64,000 nucleotides of DNA from Centroberyx gerrardi (lineage: Eukaryota; Chordata; Actinopteri; Beryciformes; Berycidae), in the NCBI RefSeq assembly GCF_048128805.1, contig NC_136010.1, forward strand, positions 21,913,480-21,977,479, in the 5' to 3' direction. Each line of letters starts with the position of its first letter. Position 1 is the stretch's first letter. Positions 10,526-25,300 of this stretch are shown one piece after another. The notes beneath the pieces are model-generated. The model made no database searches, had not been told where the DNA came from, and was given only the letters and a program-made list of their open reading frames with translations. Position numbers and translations under genes: made by a program.

Positions 10526-13500
10526 TTTGTTGAACTCTCTTATTGGTCGAGGAGCTCTTTCTAATGATATACTGCTTACAAGAGATTTATGGTGCAAGCA
10601 GAATTATTTTTGGTGTGCGGAGAATATTTAGACTTAGATTTAGATTCAGAAAACCACATATACGGGCAAGTTTTCTTTTTTTTTTTTTTATAAGTATAGC
10701 TTATGGTGAAGTTATGTTTGGCAGCATGGGATACAGCCTCCCAGAAAAAAATTGGGGCGGGTAATGCAATTTCATGCAATGACATCACTTTTCCTCAACC
10801 CAAACACCAAACGCTGAGGGAGAGAAAGAAAGAGCGGTTGCTGCAGAGGAGGACACCGCTAGAAAATGAATACAACTTATTAACGTAATATTCTACGAAA
10901 AACTAGTGTAGTTTCATTTTTATTAACCATGGCACGGCAACATCCTCTTCGGCAAATTCCAACCAAATGAGGTGAGTTTTCATAAACGGAAAAATTGCCA
11001 TTTCATGTCCTGTAACGTTAGCTTGGTCGGTTTTTATGGGAGAGATTTGCTGGAATACCGACAGTGAACCTAGCATGCTTTTCTTTTTTCTCACCAGCGG
11101 AACAGTAAAGATTTGAACATATATATTCGTATTGCTTAAGATGTTGATGGCATTAGTTTGTTATTAACACTGAAATATCCTCATGTTTGCTATTTTCTTG
11201 CCTGGTTGTGTGTCAAGGGCGTAACAGTATTGCCCATGTTGGAGGGGACCAATTTTCGGTTTGGAGGGCCTGTCCCCAAGAAAAATGTACGTTTTTCTGA
11301 CCACACTTCCTCCAGTCTAATGCAGTGGATGTATTTGTTGTTGGACTGCATTATACATGCTGGCTCAAACGCAGGCCTGTCGCAGTCTAGTCTGGTTTTT
11401 AAAGGTTGAAATCCGAAAAGGGAACATGGAAAAGGAACTGTCAACTCTGTAAATGTGCCAACGGTACATTTTCAGTTTTCACTTCTCACTGATGCAGACA
11501 GGCAGCTTATGGGAGTAATGTGCTTGCTTCATAGTGCAGTTTCTGTCAAAACCAGGATCTGATTGGAGACAAAGTTAAAGTGATATTCCACCATTTTAAG
11601 AGAAAATCAGGATTACAATGTAGTGTGTAACTTTGTGAGCTGTGAATATGTCTGCACCAAGGGTGTAGTGGAGGGTAAACCCAACTAAAACCAGTTGACC
11701 CATCTTTTTATTTGCTGAATTGAGTTAACCAAGCTTTTTAGAATGACACAAATCTTTATAATGCATATAATAGATTTTTCTTTATATTGGTGGTTTAGCT
11801 TATGATGATCACAGACTGGAGTCATTGTTTACCCTGTTTACCACAACATCACTGGTCTGCAGCAGTGTCACCAAATCCAGTTTCTGTACATTTATTGTAC
11901 TTGATGATGATTTCAGTGATGCTGACGGCCAGAGGTGCAAAGTCTTCTCCATGTTCACAATGTGATGCGTTTGGTCTCAAAAGTATCGGAGAGCAAGTTA
12001 GCAGCAGGAAGTGAGAGCAAAAAGACATGAAGCTAATGTGCTAGGAGCATGTAGTTAGTGGTGTGATTTAAATTAATGAGCAGAATTCACATTTTTATTG
12101 GCAGCATGATCTTGATCAGAATACCAGTGATCACAGGTTGGCAGCATCACTGACCATCAATGAAAAGTAAATACTGAAACAATACAAGATATGCACCAAT
12201 ACAATCACTGGTGTTGGATATCGAGCAGATGCCATACTAAAATAGGGTATCAGTGAATTTCCCACACACAAAGGATGTTAGATCTTTCTACTGGTGAAAA
12301 ATGGACTATAGCTGAATCGCTTTTGCCTAATTTCTCCAAACTAATGGTCTGAGTCTATATATTTCAGGAGAAGTAATTGATTGGATTGGTTCTCCTATTG
12401 GCCAGTGCTTCTCTGGATCAGCATAGGCAGTGAGAAAGTGTTATTGAAATATCCCCAAACAATGCAGCTTTTCAGTGAATGTGATGCCCTCTAGATTTTC
12501 TGAATGACATTGTAATCATGAGGAGTGGATTGCTACTTGTTTTTTTCCACATAGTGAAGGATTTCATTGGCAATAAAACATGTTTACAAGTATTCTCAAT
12601 AACTTGTAGGCCTACTCAGAGACTGAGAAGATTTAAAAAGTTCTAAGCTAATGTTTTGTAGCTATTACAGTCCTTTTGTAGTGAAAAATATGCATGCTTA
12701 ATGATCTGTGCCTATTAAGAACATTTGCAGAAATGACCAGAATTTAGGCTGTAAAATATTAAAGTTTGACTGAAGATCTCATGAGAAATACTCAATGAAT
12801 CTTTTAGTGTTTGTGAGCTGCATTTTCCTCAGGTTGCTTAGAAGAGAAATGAAATGACGTACCCCTCATACCCTTCCAAATTGTCTGTTGATGTAATGTT
12901 TCCCATTTTTGGCAATTCCAAGCAATTCCACATTGAATCCCTCACAGATTACATGGCACAAAGGCCTATCTAAACTGTGACTTCATTAGTAAGCTACACC
13001 ATTAGGCAAACTTCACGGTATGGACTCATTTCCTGAAAAATACACCACAAAAAATACATATACTGTATATAACTAATCGGGGAACTGATCTTCTCATTAG
13101 AGAAGTCATTCATTTGGTGAACATTGTTTATTCAAACCTCCGAACTTCCAAACTGAACAGTCTACCAAAAAATGCAGCAATGTAAAATTATAGCCTACTT
13201 TGTTGATTGGGTGGAATTATTGGAATTTTTTAGTTAATGTGTGTAACTGAAAGCATTTAAACATGAGACAGGAAGGCACTGAGCATTTCAGAATGTACGA
13301 GGGTGTATGTTTCATATTATGAATAAGAGTCGGTCATGAACATCAGGACACATCAGTGCTGTGAACATTTGATCCTTATGAATAACCTCAAAACTGCTGA
13401 GGGGTTTGGATAAAGGTGGTTTTACTTCTTACATCTGTGGTGTGTGTCTTTGTGTGTGTGTCTTTGTGTGAGCGCTCTGTGCGTGTTTCGAGCTTGACTG

Positions 13501-16500
13501 AAGTTTAGTGAAAGCTCTATCCCAGTGCAACTTTGAGATTGCATATCCAAGCTGTGCCGCATTACATCATGAAAAGCAGAGCCAGTGACTTATTCAAGTG
13601 TAATGGGCAGTATAAGTGCTCGCTCACCCTGTTCGCCTCTAATTGTTCACAGATGTTCTGCACGCCTTTGTGTCCCACATCTTGTTGCAGCAGGCTCATA
13701 TAGACGCCACATACGGTCTTCAGACTTTATTATAGAGGGGAAACGTGGCAGGGAGTAAGTGTTTACAATTTGGCTGTTGGTGCTGTAAACTCAATCAGCT
13801 TTGGTTTTTAAATGCTCCCATTGAAGAGGGCACCAAGCCACCACAACACACAGCAGTATCTGTTGAGACAATGGCGCATATAGGCTACTTGAGATAATGT
13901 TGCGGTGAAAATTGTGGGTTACATGGAGCAAAAGACCTTCGGCGTAACCGCTAAGAGACATTCAAGGTCAGTCTCGCTGTGAAATGATCACTTTATTAGA
14001 CTTGACGGTCGTAGTTCACCACTTTTACAGGGAGGAAAGAGCAACCGGACAATAATTCAGTCAGTTTGATGTCTCATCGGGGTGCGCAGACAGGTCAGAG
14101 TCTCCTGCAATCTTGGCCTATCTCTCCAGTATCCACCCTGCGGTTTGGCCTCCCCTCTGAATAAATGGCCATGCTTTGAAGATAGGCTAGGCTGGGGCTG
14201 GGATCCCTCCTTATCAGCCATCAGTTCAGCCCTTGATCGCCCTGCTGTCTGATGCATGCAGGTAGTGTAGTTACCATGGATATACAGCGAAGGCACTTCT
14301 GGAGCTCACATTAGCATCGAGAAATATTCATCAATTACCCCACGGAGTCGGAGCGATACGACAGAACTCACAGCAGGAGGGAAGACTTACTGAGATCTCC
14401 CCAAGACATCATCATGATCACTACTGTTTTCACACACACACACACACACAATGCAGATATTTAGATGAAAGGAATTATCTTTGCCTGTGTTGTTTCCCCC
14501 CACGGCCTTTTGTTTTCTTCCTTTTGAACTCACAAGCCACCTCAACTCCAAGCTGTTGGTGCTTATTTGTATGCATATCAACTAGAATCTTAGTTAAAGA
14601 AGTTACTGAGAACAACTTAAACCCTTGGCCCTGTGACTTCTTTCTCTCTACACAAACTGTCTTGGAGCCCGCTGTGTAGAATATGGCCTCTGAAATATGT
14701 ATGATTGAATATGCTTCAGGAATCCTAATAGTGTGTGAGTGCAGAGCTACCACCAAATGCAGAGGACTCATTCAAAATCCACCCTACAGAGGAATCTGTG
14801 GTCACACAAACATTGAAGTTGGCAAAACACTGCTTTAGCTGCAGCTGTAACAAACATTCAATTCATCAGTCCGGCCAGAGAAAATATGGCTTGGAATGTA
14901 GCTTTAATCAATTCAAGCAAGCCGGGTCACCGCCACGTCCTGTTTGGCCAAAAAGGGAGTAAATGGCCATAATTTTGTTCAGTTATACGCAAAGCACAAT
15001 CTATTAGATCCTGAACTCAGATTTTCATTTGAGGTGCAATCTACGATAACTTGGATTAAGACTGCTTAGATAAAGAATAACACCTACAGTGCAAGGCTTT
15101 GTCTATATTTAGGCTGTCTTGTATCCTCTGTATTGAACAGTGTTCCTTTGTGCACCCCTGGAGTTTATTTTCATTTGTCTTAAAATAAGTTGTTATTGAG
15201 GAGCTGTATGCACCCAGCACCCCCAACCCACCCCACCCCACCCCCACCCGTCCAATCCATAAACCCACTCCCACAAGGTGCTTAGTGAGCTCTAGATCTG
15301 CCGGTGCCTGAATGTTTTGAAATTCTCATGAGCTTCCTGTTTCAAATCCTCTCCATCAACCCAATCTATATGCCTTGAAAAACACTGAGGTACTCTTTTC
15401 CCATGGAAATTGTAGCTGACCGTTTACCATTGTTGTGATAGAGAGCTCGTTTGAGTCTTGGAGTGCTCTGCCCTGCCTGCAACAAGGATCTCCATATATA
15501 CTCCATATATAACTCTCTTTTCAATGGGCTCTCCATATCTTTTATTCTATACCATAAATAGGTCTTCCTCTTGGCCAGACCTTGGGAAAAGGATGTGGAT
15601 GATGAGGAGGAGAGCATGCTTGGCTCAGCTGAGATAGCACAATAGGCTTCTGGTGGAGTCTGAGCCGCTGTGCCTGGTAGCCAGATGTGGGGAGATTGGC
15701 CATTGCCAAACCGCTCACGCGCCTCCTCAACCTTCTCTGGTCTGGTGTCATTGTTCTCTACATGCCTGGTCTCGCCTTTCTTTTACAGTGTGGTCATACT
15801 AGTATAGCAACTCTATAGACTGGCCATAATGTTTGCTTGTGACCTGGATTAACTCGTCTGGCCTCACCAGCGTGTGTCTTGTTCAACACCATCACATTTT
15901 TTCCAGGCATGTCAGGGTTCAGCAGTTTGATGTTAATATGACTCATTGAGGATCAGGTAGTAAAGACGTTTGCTGACACACATGGAAATCTTGTGTGGAA
16001 CTGGACAAAATTCAATTGTTCCTCTGGCAGTCTGGTTACACAGCTCGTAGTCTGGTTGGCAAGGGGACACCACCTCTCCCTGCAGTATTTACAGAGGTAT
16101 GGAACCTGTCTTTATAGGGGCCATGACAAATGGTTTTCATTACTGGGCTTTTATGATTACAGAAATGAACTGAAGAGCATACTTTGAATCTTTTCACTTG
16201 TGAGCGATTTATTAAGGTCACCGTGGCTACAGAATGAGATTGTGATAAAAGAAAGTTTCTTCTAAAGTTTAGTACATGTGGAGGTAATTTCTCTTGGCTG
16301 TACATAGATTGTACAAATAGCTAAGATCAGCAACCCAGACTACAGCCTACTGCTGATGATGGCTCACTAGCTACGACTCCTGACTCCATAATGAGGTTCC
16401 ACTAAGCCAAGGCTTCATGCAAATTAACACAAGAGGCCTCCACCGACACCATTGGGGTTTTTATAGCCCCAGCTGTAGACCCTGCCCATCTCCCAGCCGA

Positions 16501-18870
16501 GGAGTGAGTGTCACATTTCTTGTAGGTGGATTAGCGCTCCACCTCACATGGAGCCGTGCACATTACTGCCCATTAAACTGTCTGCCCCTCAATGGGGGTT
16601 TGTACCCCATGAGTCTGATTTACAACTCTAATTCTGAGTTCCCCTGACAGCTCGCTTCGCTCCGGCCGCCCTCTCCCCAGAAATAAGAACGGTCAAGATA
16701 GACCATCTGCCAACGGACCGTTGCATTTCCTTATCTTTGCACTTTTTTTTTTGGTTGGGATATTGTCTTTGTTGTGGAGGATGAAGGATTTTCTGTGTCA
16801 TCTTATGTAATCAGGACACCTTCCGCTGTGTGTATGGAAATTGCTTGTTTGAAAACTCAAAAAGAGGTGACAGTGTGATGGCAGAGGCTTGCTTTACATG
16901 TTGTTTGCATTGAATTCCAAGTCAGTCAAATATGCTCATCCTGTATTCAGTTCCCGCATGCTTGTTTGAATAATTCTTCTCAACAAGTTTCTAGGAAAGC
17001 TTCCTTATACTATGACCCCTGTTTTACCACTCCTTGACATTCTTATGTGTAGCTCTCATCTATGTTAACATTACCATTGAGTATTTGAACAGTGAGTGAA
17101 GATCCTCACTTGGGGAAAGTGGATCTCAGAAGGGGTCACAATAGGCCTTTTATGTTGAGAGTTATTCTCATTCGCCTGTGTTAGCTCCAGGGTACCATGT
17201 GACTGCCTCTCATTCAGGTCATGTCAGCCTGCTCAGCCTTTGACCCTCTTAGAGGGGCAGCCAGTCCCTGAATGTCCCATTCATCCTATACAGATGTCTG
17301 TGTGCATTAATGTCTGACATAGCAGAGGTATGCCAATCCCCCCTTCATTCACTTTGTCGAGTGATATGCATAGTCTACCATCATATGTGCTGTGCTGCTA
17401 TCTAGGTTGTTGATGTGTCTCTGCACCAGTGCCAGCTAGACAAATTCCTCTAGGTTTATTGTACTTAGCGATTAAAATGACTCAGTGATGGTCCGCCCTG
17501 TAGTTAGTCTGCTGGTTCTCCCTTTCGACCACTAGGTGGACTCAGATTAGAGGCCTGGGGAGGGACTGGGCATGACCGCCATATGTGTCACTAATAAGAG
17601 GATAAAATCCTCACTGAACACAAGCTCTTTTGATCCTGGTGATTTTTGATGCGAATCTCAATATGCATAGTGCTTTGTTTCTAGGTTGGGGTTGATGCCC
17701 TCTTTATCCTGCCTGGCTAGCAGTTTCCCAATATTGTAATCTGAGTCAACATATTTTGTCTCTGGGTTTTCTGAGATTTTCCATATTGATTTTATTGGCT
17801 GTCTGTTTATTTGACATTTATTTTGAAACAACAGCCTGGCTTTGCTCAATTTAGAGTTTTTGGCATGCATTTAACATGCAAATTGAAAATCTGGGAATCT
17901 GGGGCAAGTCCTTATTCGCCAAACTGGCTACACTGTTTTGGTCAAATCTATATTGCAACAGCCTGAAACAACGGACATTCACCCTGAGGCACTTAATTTT
18001 GTCCAGAGGAAGTCTGGTCTGGTATGAAGTTGATTCAGGTCAGGTCTCTTGTCTAGTCAATTAGGGTCAAATGAAAAAAGGAATAGCCCAACTTCTAAAT
18101 GTCAGCCGAAGTAAGTATAGATATGTTACATTTTTACTGTTGAATCTTTGCAGAGGCAGTGACAGAAATGTGTTTACCTTGCATTTCTGCTTTATTGTGT
18201 TAGCTTCCCACCTTCTAGTCATGAAACCCATGTTTCCCTCCCCTTGCTGGTGTTGCCTTAGCATCCAGTCAGTTTGTCATCAGACTGGGCTAGTGTGTCT
18301 GGTATGTCTGGAGGTATGGGGGATGATGTGGCTTCATTAACCAGGAAACCAGATGAGTCATGCAGGGTGAAATCCTGGGGAGATAACCACAGAGACCGTG
18401 TTGTGATGCTTTTATAATAGGTTCATGCCTCTGACCAGCATGCTACAGACAAGACAGATACAGATGAGACATAGCAAGGCAAATTCAGTCCCACTGCAGG
18501 TTGGTGCTGGAACGCTCTTTATTAAGATTAGCATATGAGATAAACCACTGCATAACCATTTATTGTCAGTTCTGAATTTATCCTAATAGTAGATGATTTT
18601 TTTTTTTGCAATTGGTTTCTATTCTTTTCCTCAGCATAGTCACGCGGGACTCAATCCAACACTTATTACCAATGTGATTGAGAAAGAAAATCCTCTTAGC
18701 ACAGAGCCTGTGTTCTTTCTAGGGCACTGAATGGCTCTGTGCAGAACTCTATCAGTCTAGCGCGGCTGTCGGATATCCTCTCTGTACGTTCCTTTGTCCG
18801 CTACATGGTAGGGTCTCTTTTGAAATATAACCCCCCTCTTCCCTTCTTTATGGCCCGAGCCAGCAGCTGT
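10526..18870. other. Intergenic region without a recognised gene
   Basis: About 8.3 kb with no ORF resembling a known protein and no chain of spliceable exons that I could follow. It holds poly-T at 10676-10690, GT-rich sequence at 13437-13470, a (CA)n run at about 14431-14450 and a C-rich stretch near 15220-15250. A GGGGACC-rich segment at 11205-11290 looks like a decayed transposon end. Distal enhancers of nckap5l could lie here, but nothing in the sequence alone proves it. Confidence 0.5.
14431..14450. repeat. (CA)n microsatellite
   Basis: A pure CA dinucleotide run of about ten units in intergenic DNA. Confidence 0.9.
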
Positions 18871-18879
18871 AGGGTTAAT

Positions 18880-19317
18880 GTTTAGCAGCAGCAGCATAGG
18901 CAGAGAGGCAGGAGTTGTAGGGAGGAGGGGAGAGGGAGAAGGAGAGCAGAGGAGAGGTGGGGGCTGGTCCACAGCTGTTGTAGTAGGCAGGGTCTATTGG
19001 GGTAGGAAGCCTGCCTCACTCGCCCTGGAACAATGGGAGACATGGCAGCCTCTGCAGACAGCACAGACATACACACAATGCACATGCCCAAGGACAGGCC
19101 TTTTCTAGCTGTAGCATAGAGGAAACCGGCTTCCTTGCCACAGAGGGTGACGGCAGTCTTAACGGGAGGGGAAATAAAAAATCCCCTCCTCAGCCGGAAA
19201 ACACAAATGTAAGGTTGTGGCCTCTCTCTCTTTTTTTTTTGGTGCCTTACATTTCATTCTGCTGTGAGGAGATCCCGGATGCGCTGACTGGATGACAGAG
19301 AAGGCAGCAGCAGCAAG
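18880..19317 (+). promoter_or_regulatory. nckap5l: Candidate nckap5l promoter and non-coding exon 1
   Basis: The sequence shifts from AT-rich to purine/GC-rich with CAG repeats, and ends in GGCAGCAGCAGCAAG|GTGAGA, a strong donor after 19317. No ATG-led ORF resembling the protein is present, so any exon here would be 5' UTR spliced to the acceptor at 26275 or to an intermediate exon. A second perfect donor, CACAG|GTGAGT, follows 21921 and could mark an alternative first exon. Assignment to nckap5l rests on strand and being the next gene downstream. Confidence 0.35.
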
Positions 19318-22300
19318 GTGAGATGACCCAAAATTTTTACTTGTGGAAAAAAATCTGTAAATGCTGATGCGGTTTTCGTAGCTGACAGTGTATTCTCTCT
19401 GCCTGTCGTGCTGTGTTTCTGTGTCAATATCTTAGCAGATGTAGTTCAAACAGTGATTTGTATGTGAAGCAAGTGATGTGACAGAGGGGGAACACATGTT
19501 TTGGTAGTTTTATGGAGTTGATGAGCAGATGGACATGAATGGACATGAATGGACATGAGGTGACGCTTCAGGGCAGGTCTGCTTGCCTGTGTGTGTGTGT
19601 GTGTTTAGGTTAGTGCAAGGATCCTGGCATACGTGGGCTAGCCTACATTTTAGGACAACAGCGAAACCCTGCGCTGTTATCACACGGTGTCGTTTTTATC
19701 TTTACTGAACCAACACGGGATCACGCAGGGATTTGTTTTGGTTACAGATAACAATGTGTCATAAATCTGTCAATCGGATATCGTGGTGGGGGAGGCGCCG
19801 CACGTTGCCTAAATGTTGATGTTGTTTTGGTTGAATGTGTGAAAAAAACAAACACGCAGTTTCCCCTGTATCAGAGATGGTGGGCCCATAATGCATTTCC
19901 TTTGGGGAGGGTTGGGTGTGGAGGTTGCCTGGCAGAGATTTAGAAGGATCCTAGCGAGGGCCACCGTTCTGTTTGATTACTCTCAGACATACATGGCGCA
20001 GATCCAACCTTTCAGGCCTTTTGGGAAGGGAGCTCCCCTCCTACAGCCCCTCCCCCACCCACTACTCCACTGCCTCCCCTCCTCATCCCAAATATTGCTT
20101 GTGTACGATTCGTCTCGCTTCATATTGCCAAACATCAGACAGGAAACAGCAACGAGGGACCCCGACAGCCTGATTCTGTCTGCGTCCTCACCCGTAGCTC
20201 TCTCTTTTTAATATTTATCTGAAATTGCATCTATATTATTGATGCAGACAACGGTGTGGAAATGGTGTGTGTAAAAAAGCCACTTTGGCCTACATTTTGG
20301 GGAAGGATTCAGTCTTCTCAGATCTTGTTTAATTCCGCCGTTTTAGGATTTAGTTTTTTGTCACATTGTTTACATCCCCCGCCTACACACTTTGCCTACA
20401 CAGCGAGAACTTCAGTCTGTGCCTTTCCAGATTGGCAGATGGAAAGGGTGGTGTTTGACATATCCTGAGACGGCCTTGCCTATGCCAAATCCCCGAGTGT
20501 GTGACTGACATGATTTAAGGAGCTTTTGTGCATTTCTCCTCTCTGCTTCGGCTGAGTCGCCTTTGAAATTTTTTCAGCCTTGCCCTCATTCCATGAATAT
20601 CGTCTGCTCATCCTCATCCGCAGCATCTACCCAAACCTTGGTGCCTTTGAAAGCCCCGTCTCGATTCAGACAGCCTCGACACGGCATCACGTCGCTTCTC
20701 TTAGCGTCCGGTCGGCAAAAAAGCAAATCTGACCCTCGGAAAATAAATCCTGGTTAAAGTGCTGTGCAATCTTTGAGGTCTCTTGTGGTTTTTTTTGCAG
20801 CTCTGTTTTGTTTGCCTCATAACAGGGATCACAGATCACGGGCTTTTCTCCCAGGACCAGGTGTACAAAGGAGGACAGGGCCAGACCGTGTTTAGACGAT
20901 CCGCTCTGGCTTTATTAAAACCCAGATTGAGAGGGCAGATGCTCAACACCTCTAATCCCATTTCAGTTTGACAAGATCTAAAAGGATCAGGCCCTGTTTC
21001 CTTATAGACTGCTTTTGGGAATGAAGAGTTAATGCTGTAGCACGGCGCCTAAACATATCCGGTGTGATCAGATACTACACTGGCACACTCAATGAAGACA
21101 TGCCGCAGCAGACAGGGCGCCCCATCTAGGTTATAAATGAAAGCTTTGTAGAAACTGAACATAATTAACAGGGAACTCAGTTAATGGGGAATCCCACATT
21201 AGACTGGAATCTAGGATTAAAAAAAAATCATTGTAGCACACACTGTCTGCAGTGTACGTGTCCTATGTTATCAGAAGGACATAAAAGGGGAGTTCTTAAA
21301 TGCTGTGTCTGCTGAATTATTCATCCATCTTTCTTTCATTACACTTTACAATGACTCAGAGATGAAAGGAAAGATGAGAGGGGCAGAGATTGAGGAAGAG
21401 AGAGAGAGAGCGAGATAGAGAGTAGTGGGGGCTTGTGGTCTTGGCATGGCTGGCGTCTGCTGTGCGCTGGTATCTCCCGTGGGCAATGGAGATTCTTCCT
21501 CTCCTTTCGGTTTCCTGTTCAGTCTGAGCGCGGAGGAAGGCCACGGCCTCAGCCTGCCACAGACCCGGTGCAGAGGTGACATTGGTCTGAGGCCCCCGCT
21601 GCAACCCACTCCCAAGCTCCTGTCATCGAATGACAACTTTTCAAGGTCCCATTAGGAGCCGAGCCACAGCCGAGCCGTGTGGTTCTGTCAGGGGGGATTC
21701 AGAAAGGGACACAAGTAGGATTGGCAGAGATGTCAGGAGCCCCAGTGGAGGAGAGCGGAGGAAGGGAATAAGAGAATGAGAAAAAGGATTTAGCGGGTTA
21801 ACACAATGTGTCCTTTTGTTTTCTCTCTCCCAAAGCCCCTTGGTTTTGTTGTTGGGAGACAGAGGTGCCTGACAGGAGACTGACTCCTCTTCAAGGATCT
21901 TAAAGGGAGCTGATATCACAGGTGAGTGTGTGTGCATGTTTGTGTGTGTGTGTGTGTGTCCCACAGGACTAGAATAAGGCTTGGGGACTTCTTTATTTAG
22001 TCACTTGAAAAACAACATAACTTCACTGTGCAGCATGCAAAATGAGCTCATTTTTCAATGTTTCAGTTCACTATTTTATTTGTTGGTAATCAATAGAATA
22101 TGCAACATTTTTGTCGTAGGACTCTAGTGAAGATGCTGAATTGGCAGAGGAGTTAAAGTGGAAATGATCTTTGCTCTGCTCTAGAAGCACCTGCCCTGTT
22201 ACATTCCCTTTGTGTCTTTGTCTATTTGTCAGCGGGGTTGTTGATAGATAGACTTTGTTTACTGCACATAAAAAAGTGCATTCTATTACAGTGGTATCCA

Positions 22301-25300
22301 CCCATGAAAACCGACCTCCCTAGCTATTGCTGCTGGGTAATTCCTTTAAAAGACGGCTATGGCTATTTATTTACAATAGATGACACATTAGTTTTCTGCT
22401 GGTATAGGGTTGCATATTTTTTGTTTCCCGGCGAATGCACACAAATGTCCCTGAAGCTCCCATTTTTTTATATGCAGGTATCCATTTTACAGCCATTTTA
22501 GGGAGAACAAAAACACTACATGCTCACTTGGCTCAGAGGCTAACACATGATCCAGCCTGTTTTGTTCGATGATTGGAGCTTTAAGCTGCGAACGCTGCGC
22601 CTCGCTGCACTTTGTTTACACTTGCAGTGTCTGATTTAGTGGCTGTGTTTTGGGAAGGGTTGGTTTTCAAAAACAAAGCAAAGCCCTATGCTGACTTTGG
22701 CCCTCTCTCTTATCTGTTTGCTTTTTCGCCTTCTTCCCTTTCCCCTTTTTATCATCAATTACCAGCATCCTTGCTTGTATTCTCTGTCCTATCTGTTCAT
22801 TTCGACAAAGAAGGGAAAACTTTTGCAATCCCAGATCTGTGCAAGTTTTATCTAAAGCGTCCCAATCAAAATGTAAATATCACAGATCTGTGTGCAGAAG
22901 TTTTCTCTTCCCTCGATGGATTTGATTGTATGTCCAACACCTTAGCGAAGTTTGACCAGGTGAACAGTATTCATTTTACAGTATCTGATTATGTTTTGAA
23001 AGCAGAAGGGTTTTAGCTGGTGTAGAGAATTCCTGGACATCGAGTGTAAAAATAGTATTTTATCTTAAATATGGTTTAGCTTGGGTTAGTGTGAAGTGAA
23101 GTCCCTATTTCTGTAGAGTGGACATGTTATGTTTGTTATTGGCCATGCATAAAGGTTAAGGGCAAAGGTTACACTTATTAACGCACTGTCCTATTTAATA
23201 AGGCTATTTTAATGAATTACTTTATTTCCTGTACTAAGCATTTTGTAGTTGTCATATTCTTTTCCTCCATTATCTAGTTTTAGTTATCCAGATCAGTTGT
23301 GTCTTTCCTCATCATCTAGAATTTTGTTTTGTTTTGAGGTGAAATGTTTTTTCATGTTTTTTCTCACCTGCACAAATTTGTAATATTTTTCTTTGTGTTA
23401 GTTTTCTTTTCTTTTTCTCTACTTTCTGTGTTTTAACATTGTGTTTTATCACCGCATTCTATCAAATGAACTAAACTAAAATGACCAAACTGGGCCTATT
23501 GTATGTCTAAGAGTATGACTCCATAATCTGGCCAATAAGATGTAAATACATGCATAGCCTATTTCCTCCTTATCACATTTCAGAGAGCGTGAGAGTGAGA
23601 TTCATACATTATAGGCTCTGAGCCTATCAGACTGTACAGATTGAAATAGAATATATCTTGCATTTTCCAGGGTAGAGTTTCTTTCGTGATGAATTGCTTT
23701 TAGCGACGAATACAAATGTCCTTAGAATATTGCATCGTTCCAGAGTGGGTTGATAAAATACCCGCCAGCCAGTGAGGCCACACGGCAGTGCGGTCTGCAG
23801 AGCAGCAGCAACATTAACTCGCTTTGCATTCCCCTCGCGGCTTCTCTCTATCGGCCGCTGACAGTACCAACGGCTGTAAGTCTGCCAGCCGAGCTCTGTG
23901 GAAGGAGCTCCCTGGCACTGCAGCCCCACTGGGACACACTGAGCCTCTCCTCCGCCCTGTCAATGGGCCTCTGTGTGGAGAGTCACGGGCTCCTAAACCA
24001 GCACCATGACAATACTGCAGTTCACAAAGCAGCCAGCAGTGCTCTCTCTCTCTGTCTCTCTCTCTTCCCTGTCTCTCTTTCTTCTCTCCCTCTTCCCCTC
24101 TCTCTCTCATTCTACAGGATGTGAAGTCAGTCATTAACAAGGGCTGAATCACTTGGTGTTCTTTGATCTTTTGATCGTTTCTTTGATTGGGCGTCGATAC
24201 TCCTTACATCCAGTAGTCCTTTTAGATGTGAAGGCCTGTTGGATTCTAGATAAATGGGACGCAAGTTGCAAGTGATGCTTCTTTCTAGTGGTGTTTGCAG
24301 CGAAGCTAGTGACGTTAACCCGGCACATGAAAAGAAGCCACAGTGGTGGCGGCGGCGGCACATTTTCATGTTATATTTAGTATCACTTTTGTTGTCTTTT
24401 GGTACACGCTGTAATTTCCATGTGAATGTTCATAAACACACAGAGATGCGTGCGTGCTCTCTGCCCTCCTGCCCGGAGCTTTAATGTGCATTAGTGAAGA
24501 GAAAAGCTGGTATTTATAACCACTCAATAACGCTCCTGTGTCCAAGGTTAAACGGATAGCTAATATCTGCTTCCGTTCTTAGATGGACTGCATTGATCAG
24601 CCTTCCATTATATGTGCAGATTTGGCCGTGTTCAGTCAATCGCAGCTCAGTAAGAAGCCTACACTTTGGATGGTGCTGCTTAGGTTTGTTTGTGGGGATT
24701 CACAATACACAAGCCAGTGTTGTTCAATAATCTTCCTGTAAACGCTTCCCAAATAGCTCTAGTTACATAAGGCTTGGGTGATCTGCACTAGTTGGACTGA
24801 TGATTTCTTAGGAAACCATTGCAAGCTATTGGACAGGACCCAGTGGTGTTTTAACTGAGTTTTATACTGTATGTGAGCGTGTGTGTGTGTGCTGTGTAGG
24901 TGTTGTGTAGGTGTTTATGTGTGTATGTGTATGTGTGTGTGTTTTTGCGTGTGTCACCTGTCCAAGACTGGTCTAACACTGCTTGAATCTGTGCCAGCTA
25001 CAGACTGGGCAGGCGTCCAGCCAGAGAATTAAGCCCATCTTATCCCCTCTAATAACTCCTTAAGATCTGACTGTAGGATCTAGGTCCACCTCGCCTCACC
25101 TGCTTCTCCTTTCGGCCCTTCCCTTCTGTACTGTCGCACAGTCAACGCGTGCGCACAAACACACACACACACACACACACACACATGGAGCCATGCCTAC
25201 TAGACTGGTCCTCGGCCATATGCCCTGCGGTGTAGCATGCTCATCGGCTCAGACAGCCAGTGCACTCTGCGTGGTGCTGGAGTTTGATCCGTGAATTTGT

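Noticed and set aside
11205-11290. GGGGACC-rich segment resembling a transposon end
   Set aside because: No matching inverted end or target duplication was found nearby, so it is mentioned only within the intergenic entry.
19530-19558. Three direct copies of ATGGACATGA, considered as CRISPR-like
   Set aside because: The copies are contiguous without spacers. It is a small minisatellite in vertebrate DNA.
22612-23016. A 134-codon open frame on the + strand
   Set aside because: It needs a non-ATG start, resembles no protein I know, and lies in AT-rich presumed intron without splice context. Chance is the better explanation.
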